Part shown: positions 1 to 7,600 of the stretch, one piece after another
Numbering within the stretch: position 1 is the stretch's first letter
How the letters are laid out: each line of letters begins with the position of its first letter
From: CAYMJA01 sp964391095
GTDB lineage: Bacteria > Patescibacteriota > Minisyncoccia > Minisyncoccales > GWA2-38-27
Length of the DNA stretch: 64,000 bases
Reading direction: 5' to 3'
NCBI GenBank assembly: GCA_964391095.1
Contig: CAYMJA010000001.1
Span: 1 to 64,000 of the forward strand
The notes under the pieces: model-generated
The model's input: only the letters and a program-made list of their open reading frames with translations
What the model was told of the DNA's origin: nothing
The model's database searches: none
Program-made: the position numbers and the translations under genes

Positions 1-1
1 G

Positions 2-97
2 CTAACTAAGGCGAGTTGCTTTAATGGTCATTTCTTTGTAATCCCTACCCAGTGGATAAGGTAAGGGTGCTGTAATTTTGATGAGATAGTTCTTCAT
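2..97 (-). CDS. possible 31-residue ORF at window edge
   Basis: A short ATG-to-TAG frame lies beyond the terminator that closes the rpmG unit. I see no good Shine-Dalgarno sequence and no recognisable motif; the peptide has a hydrophobic start and a proline-rich middle (ITAPLPYPLG). It could be a small protein, or chance in an otherwise empty gap. I do not recognise it. Confidence 0.22.
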   Translation of the reverse strand: MKNYLIKITAPLPYPLGRDYKEMTIKATRLS

Positions 98-159
98 GTT
101 TTCTTGCTTTTAAGCTTTTCTAACTTGCTTGTCTTAGTGCCAACTCGACCTTTGATAAT

Positions 160-194
160 AAAAAATCGGCAGACCTATATGGGTCTGCCGATTT
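160..194 (-). terminator. Rho-independent terminator after rpmG
   Basis: A 13-bp stem (arms near 163-175 and 182-194, one further G.U pair) with a tiny loop is followed on the minus strand by a run of six T. It closes the tRNA-Tyr / unknown gene / tRNA-Thr / rpmG transcription unit. Confidence 0.85.
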
Positions 195-219
195 AAGCTG
201 TTTTTACCGTGTTTATGTG

Positions 220-378
220 CTATTTCGTCTCTTTGTGCAGGGTATGTCGCCTGCACCATTTGCAGAATTTTTTCAATTCTAACTTCTCCTCAACTGATTC
301 TTTTGATTTGTGAGTAAAATAATTTATTCTTTTACACTCCTGGCACTGAAGTTTTACAAAAGCTTTTCTTTTTGCCAT
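220..378 (-). CDS. rpmG: 50S ribosomal protein bL33
   Basis: A 52-residue basic protein beginning MAKRKAFVKLQCQECKRINY. It carries two cysteine pairs (CQEC at 12-15 and CKWC at 39-42) that form the zinc-ribbon of the C+ type of bL33, a small protein of the large ribosomal subunit near the E site. Length matches the family. It lies just downstream of tRNA-Thr on the same strand with only three spacer bases and is followed by a strong terminator, so it is probably released from a mixed tRNA/mRNA transcript. The start is the only ATG in frame before the cysteines. No Shine-Dalgarno sequence is visible because the upstream bases belong to the tRNA. Confidence 0.9.
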   Translation of the reverse strand: MAKRKAFVKLQCQECKRINYFTHKSKESVEEKLELKKFCKWCRRHTLHKETK

Positions 379-381
379 ATG

Positions 382-456
382 AGCCTAGAGGCGGAGTTGC
401 ACCGCCGACCTCGTCTTTACCAAAGACGTGCTCTAACTAAACTGAGCTATCTAGGC
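382..456 (-). tRNA. tRNA-Thr (GGT)
   Basis: A cloverleaf is clear: acceptor GCCTAGA/TCTAGGC, anticodon stem CGTCT/AGACG with loop TTGGTAA giving anticodon GGT (threonine), and a normal GGTGCAACTCC T-loop region. The discriminator is T and CCA is not encoded. Its first six bases are also the last sense codon and stop codon of the upstream protein gene. Confidence 0.93.
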
Positions 457-1053
457 ATATTTATTTTCTGATACCATTTTAATCATCTTATCTATTTGTT
501 TTTTAAGTTTAGTATTATTGAATTCCATTATTAACACTCCCGTCATACTTTTCTTCTTGTATGTCCCTTTTCCTCTAGGTTTCAAAGAAGTAATTGAACC
601 TATTTGGCTTTTAGTAAGTTCAAGTGCTCTTGTCCAAAAGTTTATCGCTTTATTTTTATCTGCATCGTTAAATAAAAGTAAACTATATTTCAATTTTTCT
701 TGTTTAATTTCACATATCTTAATTAAAAATTCACGGAATAATCTTATAAGATTTGGGTCAGAATTACCCAACCTTACAGCAGTTTTACTATTTTTATTCC
801 CTTCTCCCCAAAAAATACCCAATCCTAAAGCCTTAAGTTCTACTTCTTTTAAGTTTAATTTCTTTTTAATTTTAAATGGATCGCCGTCAGGATTATATTT
901 AATATAGTTGGCTTCACTACGATTTCTTCTTGGGATATTATATCTATTTATCCAATAAGTTATCTGGTGATAACTCCAACTTGTCCTATCAGAAATTTCT
1001 TGCATTGACAGCCCCTTTTTATATAATTTTTCTAATTTCTTTTTTGGCAACAT
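451..1053 (-). CDS. unknown HTH protein packed between two tRNA genes
   Basis: A 200-residue basic protein. Residues 8-45 look like a helix-turn-helix (LYKKGLSMQEISDRTSWSYH). The rest has a GIFWGEGNKNSK segment followed by RLGNSDPNLIRLFREFLI, a pattern reminiscent of LAGLIDADG-type homing-endonuclease-like domains; that link is an inference. The ATG directly abuts the 3' discriminator of tRNA-Tyr. The last codon GCC and the TAG stop are the first six bases of tRNA-Thr. No Shine-Dalgarno sequence can exist upstream. A later in-frame ATG at residue 17 is an alternative start, but it would cut into the helix-turn-helix. Function is not known to me; a DNA-binding or nuclease role is possible. Confidence 0.7.
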   Translation of the reverse strand: MLPKKKLEKLYKKGLSMQEISDRTSWSYHQITYWINRYNIPRRNRSEANYIKYNPDGDPFKIKKKLNLKEVELKALGLGIFWGEGNKNSKTAVRLGNSDPNLIRLFREFLIKICEIKQEKLKYSLLLFNDADKNKAINFWTRALELTKSQIGSITSLKPRGKGTYKKKSMTGVLIMEFNNTKLKKQIDKMIKMVSENKYA

Positions 1054-1138
1054 TGGGTGCGGTCGGAGTCGAACCGACGGGGCCTAAATAGACGACTGTT
1101 TTACAGACAGATCCCACCCCCTATGGGACTACGCACCC
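1054..1138 (-). tRNA. tRNA-Tyr (GTA)
   Basis: An 85-nt class II tRNA: acceptor GGGTGCG/CGCACCC, anticodon loop CTGTAAA giving GTA, a long variable arm, and T-arm GTCGGTTCGACTCCGAC. The discriminator A is immediately followed by the ATG of the downstream protein gene. The outermost anticodon-stem pair looks like a T-T mismatch. Confidence 0.93.
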
Positions 1139-1155
1139 TCTAATTGTTTACCTAT

Positions 1156-1184
1156 CTCATACCACAAAAATTATTATTTTTCAA
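1156..1184 (-). promoter_or_regulatory. possible promoter for the tRNA-Tyr unit
   Basis: On the minus strand TTGAAA and TATGAG are separated by 17 nt, with the tRNA 5' end about 18 nt downstream of the -10. The -10 is a weak match, so this is tentative. Confidence 0.35.
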
Positions 1185-1206
1185 TCCTTCGATGAACTCA
1201 GGACGA
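1185..1206. repeat. short interrupted palindrome at trmD 3' end
   Basis: TCCT and AGGA arms surround a TTCGATGAACTC core. The trmD stop codon lies inside it. It resembles the element inside the glycosyltransferase gene at 52990-53020. Confidence 0.45.
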
Positions 1207-1872
1207 GATGATTGTTCGGTGTTTTTTCCGCCACTCTTCAATTTTTTTATGGTTGCCGGATAATAAAACTTTTGGAACCTTCCAGTTCGTTCTCATTCTC
1301 GGAGAAAATATTTCCGGCCTTGTGTACTGAGGATATTCAATAAAACCTCTTTGCTTGGTGATTCTCTCTTTTAGAAGTTGGGGTTTCCCTAAAACGCCGG
1401 GAATTAATCTTGCCATTGTTTCCATCACTACCATAGCCGGCAATTCCCCACCCATAAGAACATAGTTCCCTATTGATAATTCAATATCAGCAATATATTT
1501 TGCTACTCTTTCATCCACCCCTTCATATCTGCCGCAAATTAAAATCATTTGATCTAATTTGCTGAATTGATAAGCCATTTTTTGATTGAACTTTCTGCCG
1601 CGAGGAGTAAATAAAATAACTTTAGTTTTTCTTTTTTTCCCTTTTTGAAGATCGCTTACGGCTTTGAAGATTGGCTCTATTTTCATAACCATCCCGAGTC
1701 CCCCGCCGAAAGGGCGATCATCAACGGTTTTATGTTTATCAGAAGTCCAATTTCTTAAACTGTGAATGTTGACTTTTATTAATTTTTTTTTCTGAGCACG
1801 GGCAATTAAGCTCTCAGATAAATAAGAATTAAAAATCTCAGGGAAAATTGTAATGATATCAAATTTTATCAT
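1198..1872 (-). CDS. trmD: tRNA (guanine-37-N1)-methyltransferase
   Basis: A 224-residue SPOUT methyltransferase that makes m1G37 next to the anticodon and so prevents frameshifting. The N-terminus MIKFDIITIFPEIF is typical. The trefoil-knot S-adenosylmethionine site is seen as GRYEGVDERV at 114-123 and SIGNYVLMGGELP at 133-145; DDRPFGGGLGMVMK at 51-64 is also diagnostic. Length is close to the family norm. It sits downstream of khpA, as in the common rpsP-khpA-rimM-trmD order, but rimM is missing. A hairpin separates it from khpA. The last codons fall in a repeat, so the C-terminal residues may be element-derived. Confidence 0.96.
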   Translation of the reverse strand: MIKFDIITIFPEIFNSYLSESLIARAQKKKLIKVNIHSLRNWTSDKHKTVDDRPFGGGLGMVMKIEPIFKAVSDLQKGKKRKTKVILFTPRGRKFNQKMAYQFSKLDQMILICGRYEGVDERVAKYIADIELSIGNYVLMGGELPAMVVMETMARLIPGVLGKPQLLKERITKQRGFIEYPQYTRPEIFSPRMRTNWKVPKVLLSGNHKKIEEWRKKHRTIISS

Positions 1873-1900
1873 GAAACTTAAGTCTGTTGGGCAAATAAAT

Positions 1901-1937
1901 GAAAACAGCGCTATTGATGAATAATAGCACTGTTTTC
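1901..1937 (-). terminator. hairpin between khpA and trmD
   Basis: A 15-bp stem (1901-1915 with 1923-1937, loop of 7). The single imperfect position is a G.U pair in minus-strand RNA but an A.C mismatch in plus-strand RNA, which fits transcription from the minus strand. Only a mixed T/A tract follows, so it may be an attenuator or processing site rather than a full terminator. Confidence 0.55.
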
Positions 1938-1966
1938 TGTTAACGTAAACGCAGTTTTGAACGCGC

Positions 1967-2287
1967 TTAAATCTTCAAATCTTCTAAACTCTCTTCAGGT
2001 GAAACTTTTTTTCCTTGAGCAGGTTTTCTACCGCCTTCTGGCTCTTCAATCTTCAAGTTCACTCTGGCATGGTTTTTAAGGCCAACAATTCGAACTAAAG
2101 ACCTAATAGCTCTGGCAGTAGAACCTTCTCGACCAATAATTTGTCCCATATCTTCTGGATTTACTTTCAAAGAAAGTAAAACCCCCATCTCGTCAACTGT
2201 TCTGTCAATTTTGACATCTTCAGGATTATCAACTAAGGCCTTAACAATATACTCAAGCAATTCCTTGTCATTAGTTTCTTTTGCCAT
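1967..2287 (-). CDS. khpA: KH-domain RNA-binding protein KhpA
   Basis: A 106-residue type II KH protein, related to small RNA-binding proteins encoded next to rpsP in many bacteria. The KH fold is visible with the GREG loop at about 52-55 (GQIIGREGSTARAIR). I chose the ATG at 2287 (MAKETNDKELLEYIV) because it matches the usual family start; a second ATG four codons upstream (2299) is possible. The C-terminus has a short charged tail. A leader of about 150 nt with two hairpins precedes it, and its promoter lies directly after rpsP. Confidence 0.88.
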   Translation of the reverse strand: MAKETNDKELLEYIVKALVDNPEDVKIDRTVDEMGVLLSLKVNPEDMGQIIGREGSTARAIRSLVRIVGLKNHARVNLKIEEPEGGRKPAQGKKVSPEESLEDLKI

Positions 2288-2444
2288 AAAATCTTGCAAG
2301 TTAATTTTCTTAAATCTTTTTGAACAGTAGCCCGACCTTTTCTCTCGCTCTGATTCTCTATCAATCAGAGAACTGGTTTACCCTGCACCTTTTTCCAGAA
2401 AAGGTGAAGAGTTTATTCAGCGAGTCCAAACAGCTACTATCCAT
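2288..2444 (-). promoter_or_regulatory. structured leader of khpA
   Basis: The untranslated leader holds two hairpins: 2386-2406 (CACCTTTT/AAAAGGTG, loop 5) and 2348-2370 (CTCTGATT/AATCAGAG, loop 7). No T tract follows either one. The first resembles the palindrome inside rpsI at 43180-43203. I do not recognise a known ribosomal-protein or riboswitch leader. Confidence 0.45.
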
Positions 2445-2472
2445 ATTATATTCTAATTAAAAAATATGTCAA
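2445..2472 (-). promoter_or_regulatory. promoter of khpA-trmD
   Basis: Consensus TTGACA and TATAAT with a 16-nt spacer on the minus strand, starting five bases after the rpsP stop. The -35 is preceded by GGG, making the GGGTTGA form seen at several other sites in this window. Confidence 0.75.
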
Positions 2473-2477
2473 CCCCT

Positions 2478-2942
2478 TTAAGATTCTTCTTTGGTCTTTT
2501 GGGTTTTATCTTCTTTAGGTTCTTGCTTTTCTTTTTTCTTCTCTTCGGAGGATTGTTCTTTCTTTTCTTCTGATTTTTTAATCTCTTTTTCGGGTTCTGA
2601 TTTTAGCCCTTCACCTTTAGCTAAAGGTGAAGGGCTTACCTTTTCTTTGGTCTCTACTTTCTCTTTTTTCTTCTTTTTCTTTTTGTGGACCGGAATTTTT
2701 GCTCCTTCTAAAATCTTTTCTCGAACCAGCAGATTATAAACGCTATCTGATGGTTTAGCTCCTTTCGAGAGCCAATATTCAATCCTCTCTTTTTTCAAAA
2801 CTTTTTTCTTTTTTAAAGGATTCCAAAATCCAACCTCTTCCACAAAACGACCGCCTTTCGGGGGTTTCCTTTTATCTGTGACCACAATTTTAAATAAAGG
2901 TTGATGTTTTTTACCTACTCGAAAAAAACGAATTTTTAACAT
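2478..2942 (-). CDS. rpsP: 30S ribosomal protein bS16 with long charged tail
   Basis: Residues 1-85 are a normal bS16 (MLKIRFFRVGKKHQPLFKIV; GGRFVEEVGFWNP), an assembly protein of the small subunit. The usual length is 80-90; here 154 residues because of a Lys/Glu-rich, probably disordered tail. Inside the tail, a perfect 32-bp palindrome (2605-2636) is translated as SPSPLAKGEGL, so part of the tail is a captured repeat. It lies upstream of khpA-trmD and downstream of rnc in a conserved gene group. Confidence 0.95.
   Translation of the reverse strand: MLKIRFFRVGKKHQPLFKIVVTDKRKPPKGGRFVEEVGFWNPLKKKKVLKKERIEYWLSKGAKPSDSVYNLLVREKILEGAKIPVHKKKKKKKEKVETKEKVSPSPLAKGEGLKSEPEKEIKKSEEKKEQSSEEKKKEKQEPKEDKTQKTKEES
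2605..2636. repeat. perfect palindrome inside rpsP (CCTTCACC family)
   Basis: Two 16-nt arms (AGCCCTTCACCTTTAG and its reverse complement) with no spacer. The same CCCTTCACCTTT arm recurs at 19494-19527, 24523-24608 and, degenerate, 44058-44091. Confidence 0.9.
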
Positions 2943-2976
2943 ACATTTTATTAAACTGTTAAAGCAAGGAAATTTG

Positions 2977-3010
2977 TTTTTAGGAGTACCGCAGGCAAAA
3001 TTGCTTGGCT
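2977..3010. repeat. partial copy of GGAGTACCGCAGGCAA repeat
   Basis: The gap between rnc and rpsP starts with GGAGTACCGCAGGCAA and then TTGCTTGGCTA, matching the left part of the large element at 59060-59188. The rnc stop codon lies at its edge. Confidence 0.55.
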
Positions 3011-3698
3011 ACCAGCCCTTTACTTTTAATGCCTCTTTTGCTGCTTTTTCTTCTGCTTCTTGTTTTGAAAACTCCTCGCCTTTCGCTACTAAATCTTTAC
3101 CAAGAAAAACACCCACAATAAAGTGTTTGGCATGATCCGGTCCCCATTCTTTTAAAACATTATAAGTAGGAGTAATCCCTGCTCTTTCCTGGGCCTTTTC
3201 TTGAAAATGCGATTTAGCATCTTTAAAAAGACCATTTTTAATAATATAAGGTAATTCTTTGAGCAGATGCTTTTTAATAAAATCTTTACAAGAATTTAGT
3301 CCCTGGTCAAGATACAGGCTTCCAATAAAGGCCTCGAAAGCATCAGCTAAAATATATTGCCGCGCCTTACCTGTTTCTTGTAATTCTCCCTGAGAAAGCA
3401 AAATAAAATTATTAAAACTTAAATTTTGAGCAATTCTTGCCAATATTTTAGAATTTACTAATGCCGCTCGCCAACTGGTCAACACTCCTTCTGATTTTTC
3501 TGGGTAATTCAAAAACAGATACTCTGTAACTACATGTTCTAATACTGCATCTCCTAAAAATTCTAATCTTTCATTATGAGAAAGTTTAAAATCAGGATTT
3601 TCGTTTAAAAAAGAACGATGAACAAAGGCCTGAGTAAGCAGATCTTTATTTTTAAATTTTAAATTCAGCTTTTTCTCAAGCAAAGAAAGATTCTTCAT
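3009..3698 (-). CDS. rnc: ribonuclease III
   Basis: A 229-residue double-strand RNA endonuclease for rRNA processing and mRNA turnover. The signature NERLEFLGDAV is at 42-52, with the second acidic cluster DAFEAFIGSLYLD at 119-131. A double-stranded RNA-binding domain fills about 162-229 (HFQEKAQERAGITPTY; KQEAEEKAAKEAL). Length is normal. It is flanked by nusB and rpsP on the same strand with a repeat on each side. Given the many hairpins in the operons of this genome, it may have many targets, which is inference. Confidence 0.96.
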   Translation of the reverse strand: MKNLSLLEKKLNLKFKNKDLLTQAFVHRSFLNENPDFKLSHNERLEFLGDAVLEHVVTEYLFLNYPEKSEGVLTSWRAALVNSKILARIAQNLSFNNFILLSQGELQETGKARQYILADAFEAFIGSLYLDQGLNSCKDFIKKHLLKELPYIIKNGLFKDAKSHFQEKAQERAGITPTYNVLKEWGPDHAKHFIVGVFLGKDLVAKGEEFSKQEAEEKAAKEALKVKGW

Positions 3699-3730
3699 TT
3701 TTCTAATTCAAGATCATATGATAAATTCCT

Positions 3731-3773
3731 TAGCGAATCAAGGTTCTGACGAGCATCAACGAGTCAGGTTCTT
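3731..3773. repeat. two-hairpin intergenic repeat, copy 1
   Basis: CCTTAGCGAATCAAGG forms one small hairpin; CTGACGAGCATCAACGAGTCAG forms the next. The nusB stop codon overlaps the second. Copy 2 is at 36011-36047. Confidence 0.65.
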
Positions 3774-4186
3774 ATTTCTTTGTAAACTGTTCCTAATACT
3801 CCGTTAATGAATTTTCCAGAACTTTCCCCTCCAAAAGTTTTAGCCAACTCAATTGCTTCATTCATAGCTACCTTGGGAGGAACTTCTTCTTTATCTGCAT
3901 ATAAAAGTTCGTATAACCCTAATCTCAAAATATTTCTATCAACAATAGTTATCTGGTCTATCGGCCATTCAGGAGCTGCTTTCTCAATAATTTTATCAAG
4001 ACCAGAACGTTTGGAAACAATACCATTAATTAACTGCCAAATAAAAGTTTCATCCTCGAGCCCCGGCCCAAATTCTTTAATATTCTTTTTAACAATTCTT
4101 TCTAAACTCTCTGGTTTTTTCCCAAAAAAATCCCATTCATACAAACTCTGTAGAACTATGCTTCTTGAAAGGTGTCTTGATGCCAT
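3764..4186 (-). CDS. nusB: transcription antitermination factor NusB
   Basis: A 140-residue all-helical protein that binds boxA RNA with NusE (uS10) in rRNA antitermination. Typical segments: MASRHLSRSIVLQSLYEWDF at the start, IDQITIVDRNILRLGLYELLY near 76-96, and PPKVAMNEAIELAKTFGGESSGKFINGVLG near the end. Length is normal. It overlaps nothing upstream; rpmF ends five bases before its start. The final two codons run into a repeat. Confidence 0.95.
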   Translation of the reverse strand: MASRHLSRSIVLQSLYEWDFFGKKPESLERIVKKNIKEFGPGLEDETFIWQLINGIVSKRSGLDKIIEKAAPEWPIDQITIVDRNILRLGLYELLYADKEEVPPKVAMNEAIELAKTFGGESSGKFINGVLGTVYKEIRT

Positions 4187-4191
4187 AACAT

Positions 4192-4488
4192 TTACTTCTT
4201 GGATAATTCTTCCATGCTTAATGGTTTGCCTGATGGCTTAGCCCTTGTTTCTTCCCTACCCTTGGCTGCTATTTCTTTCTCTCTCCGTTTTTTTTCTTTC
4301 TTGGTTAATTTTTTCAAAACATCAATGACTTCTTCTTTTTTATAATATCCGCAGTTCCAGCAGACGGTATGAGGACGAACCTTTTTACCGCACTTTGGAC
4401 AGATACCTAAAACAGGCTGCTCTAAATAAATATGCATCCTTCTATTATCTCTCCTTGATTTTGTTTTTCTCTGTTTTGGTACCGCCAT
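4192..4488 (-). CDS. rpmF: 50S ribosomal protein bL32 with C-terminal extension
   Basis: The N-terminal 55 residues are a standard bL32: MAVPKQRKTKSRRDNRR, then the zinc ribbon cysteines C30, C33, C43 and C46 (CPKCGKK and CWNCG). A 40-residue Lys/Glu-rich tail makes it 98 residues against the usual 55-65. The -10 box (TATATT, 4499-4504) lies only 10 nt before the ATG, so the message is nearly leaderless. It heads the minus-strand unit toward nusB and rnc. Confidence 0.95.
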   Translation of the reverse strand: MAVPKQRKTKSRRDNRRMHIYLEQPVLGICPKCGKKVRPHTVCWNCGYYKKEEVIDVLKKLTKKEKKRREKEIAAKGREETRAKPSGKPLSMEELSKK

Positions 4489-4498
4489 ACTTTGTTAC

Positions 4499-4527
4499 AA
4501 TATACATTGTTGCTTAAAAAAAATCAA
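4499..4527 (-). promoter_or_regulatory. promoter of rpmF-nusB unit
   Basis: TTGATT, 17-nt spacer, TATATT on the minus strand; GGG precedes the -35. Predicted start of transcription is about four bases before the rpmF ATG. Confidence 0.65.
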
Positions 4528-4562
4528 CCCTGCCAGAGATTTGTGGGCTTTATACTTTATTC

Positions 4563-4591
4563 TTGCTTTCAAATCTCTAACGGAGTAAAAT
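4563..4591 (+). promoter_or_regulatory. possible dnaE promoter
   Basis: TTGCTT, 17-nt spacer, TAAAAT. The -35 is a poor match. It overlaps the right arm of an interrupted palindrome (AGAGATTTG near 4534 and CAAATCTCT near 4570). Confidence 0.4.
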
Positions 4592-4620
4592 GATTTAATC
4601 AATAGACCTAAGAAAATTCT

Positions 4621-7600
4621 ATGAAGTTTACCCACCTCCATGCCCATAGCCATTATAGCCTACTTGACGGTTTACCTAAAATCGATGAACTTTTAGATTA
4701 TACTAAAGAATTAGGAATGGACTCCTTAGCTTTAACCGACCACGGGGTTTTATATGGAGCAGTAGAGTTCTTTCAAAAAGCCAAGAAAAAAGGAATTAAG
4801 CCAATAATAGGGGTGGAAGCATATGTTGCTTTTGAGAAGATGACCCAGAAAAGACCAAATATAGATAATAAAAGATATCATTTGGTTCTGCTGGTAAAAA
4901 ACGAAGAGGGCTATAAAAATTTAGTCAAACTTATAACTAAAGCCCATTTAGAGGGTTTTTATTATAAGCCGAGAATAGACGAAAAACTTTTGGCAAAACA
5001 TTCTAAGGGTCTAATTGCTTTAACCGCTTGTTTGGCAGGAAAAATTCCTCGTTTAATTTTGGCGAAAAAATTTGAAGAAGCCGAAAATACGGCTCTAAAA
5101 TACCAAAATATTTTTGGTAAAGATAACTTTTATTTAGAACTTCAACATCATCCTCATATAGCGAAGCAAAAAATTGTTAACAAAGCACTAATCTCTATCT
5201 CAAAAAAATACGGCATTCCTTTGGTAGCAACAAATGATGTTCACTATCTAAAGCCAGAAGATGCCGAAGCTCAGGATACTTTGATGTTAATTAACACTGG
5301 AGCTGACCCCAATGACCCAGAAAGGGTAACTATGAAAGCAGATGATTTTTCTCTAAAAACTCCAAAAGAAATGATAGAAGATTTCAAAGAAGTTCCTGAA
5401 GCTATTGAGAATACACAAAAAATTGCCAATGCCTGCGATTTTCAATTTGAACTGGGGAAAGTCAAGCTACCCTATTTTGAAGTGCCTAATGGAAAAACCC
5501 CGAATGAATACTTAGAAGAACTTTGCTGCCAGGGATTAAAAAATCGATACGGCTCAAATCCCAGCAAAGAGATTATAGACAGATTTAATTACGAGCTTTC
5601 GGTTGTTAAACAAACTGGCTTTGCTTCTTATTTTTTAATAGTTCAAGATTTTGTTAATTGGGCTAAAGAAAACAGAATTATTGTCGGTCCAGGTCGAGGA
5701 TCAGTTGGAGGCTCTTTGGTAGCTTACTTATTAAACATTACAAACATCGACCCCTTAAAGCATAATCTCTTATTTCAGCGTTTTCTGAATCCCGAACGAA
5801 TCTCAATGCCTGACATTGACCTCGATTTTACCGACCGAAGAAGAGATGAGGTTATAGATTACATCGCCCAAAAGTATGGACGGGATAAAGTGGCTCAAAT
5901 TATTACTTTCGGAACAATGGCGGCCCGAGCAGTAATAAGAGATGTTGGCAGGGCTTCAAATTATACTTATAGTTACTGCGATAAAATCGCTAAAATGATC
6001 CCTTCTGGATTTAATTTAAATAGGGCTTTAAAAAACATTAAAGAGTTTAGGGATATTTATGAAACCGATGAACAGGCGAAAAAATTGATTGACTTAGCAA
6101 AAAAATTGGAAGGCGTAGCCCGCCACGCTTCAACTCACGCCTGCGGTATAGTAATATCTGAACAGCCCCTCTCAAACTTAATTCCCCTACAACATCCTAC
6201 TCAAAATGATAAAAATATCATTACCCAATACGAGATGCATTCAATTGAAAACCTGGGACTTTTAAAAATAGACCTTTTGGGCCTAAAAAATTTAACTGTT
6301 ATTGAAGACACTCTATCTAGAATTTATGTAGTTCGGGAAGGGAAAAAGGTTAACATTGAAAATATCCCTTTTGATGATAAAAGGGTTTATAAACTCTTAC
6401 AAAGGGGCGATACCACCGGTGTATTCCAACTGGAATCATCGGGTTTCCAAAGATATTTAAAGCAACTAAAACCCACTGAATTTGAAGATATTGTGGCTAT
6501 GGTTGCTCTTTATAGGCCGGGTCCAATACAGTTTATTCCAGATTACATTGACAGAAAACATAAAAGAAGAAAAATAGAATATTTACATCCAAAACTAAAA
6601 CCAATATTAGAAAAAACCCAAGGGATTTGTATTTTCCAGGAACAGTTGATGCAAATTGCTCAGCAATTAGCCGGTTTTACTCTTTCAGAGGCAGATGTTT
6701 TAAGAAAAGCAGTTGGAAAAAAAATAAAGAGTCTACTTTTAGAGCAAAAAGATAAAATGATGCAGGGGATGTTAAAAAACGGAATAAATAAAGAAGTCGC
6801 TCAAAAAATCTGGGAGTGGGTTTTGCCATTCGCTAAGTATGGCTTTAACCGCGCTCATTCAACTGCCTACGCTATTATTGCCTATCAAACTGCCTATCTA
6901 AAAGTTCACTATCCAGTAGAATTTATGGCTGCTCTTCTAACTTCTGAGAGGGCCGATATTGAAAGAATTGCTGTTTTAATTGAAGAATGCAAAAAAATGG
7001 GAATTGAAGTTCTTCCTCCAAATATCAACGAGAGTTTAAAAAACTTCACCGTTGTTCTTTCCCCCACCCCAATTTTGTCAAAGGTCCTTGATGGCAAGGC
7101 GATCGGGACCATTTTTCCTCGAAAAATGACGGGAAGCAAAATAAGATTCGGACTCTTGGCTATAAAAAATGTCGGCCAGAATATCATTGATGTTATTATT
7201 GAAGAAAGAAAAAATAACGGTTCTTTTCAAAGCATTGGAGATTTCCTTCAGAGGGTTAACTCAAAAGACCTAAACAAAAAATCTCTGGAAAGCTTAATTA
7301 GGACTGGGGCTTTCGATGGCTTAGCAGAAAGAAATCAACTTTTAGACAACTTAGAAAGGCTGCTTGAATGGGCACGAGAAACTCAAAAAGCAAAAATGAA
7401 TGGACAAAAAGGACTTTTTGATGATAATCCAAAATCTAACAAGAATGAAATCTCTCTCCTTCCTGCTCCTCCGGCTACAAATTTTGAAAAGTTAAATTGG
7501 GAAAAAGAACTTTTAGGTCTTTATGTAACCTCCCATCCTTTGGAGGAGTTCAAGGAAATTTTAGAAAAGAAAACTTTATCTCTAGTTAATATTAACAATG

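Noticed and set aside
518..907. Open frame opposite the unknown tRNA-flanked gene, and many similar opposite-strand frames across the window
   Set aside because: They mirror AT-rich, lysine-rich genes on the other strand, have no recognisable domains and no ribosome-binding sites.
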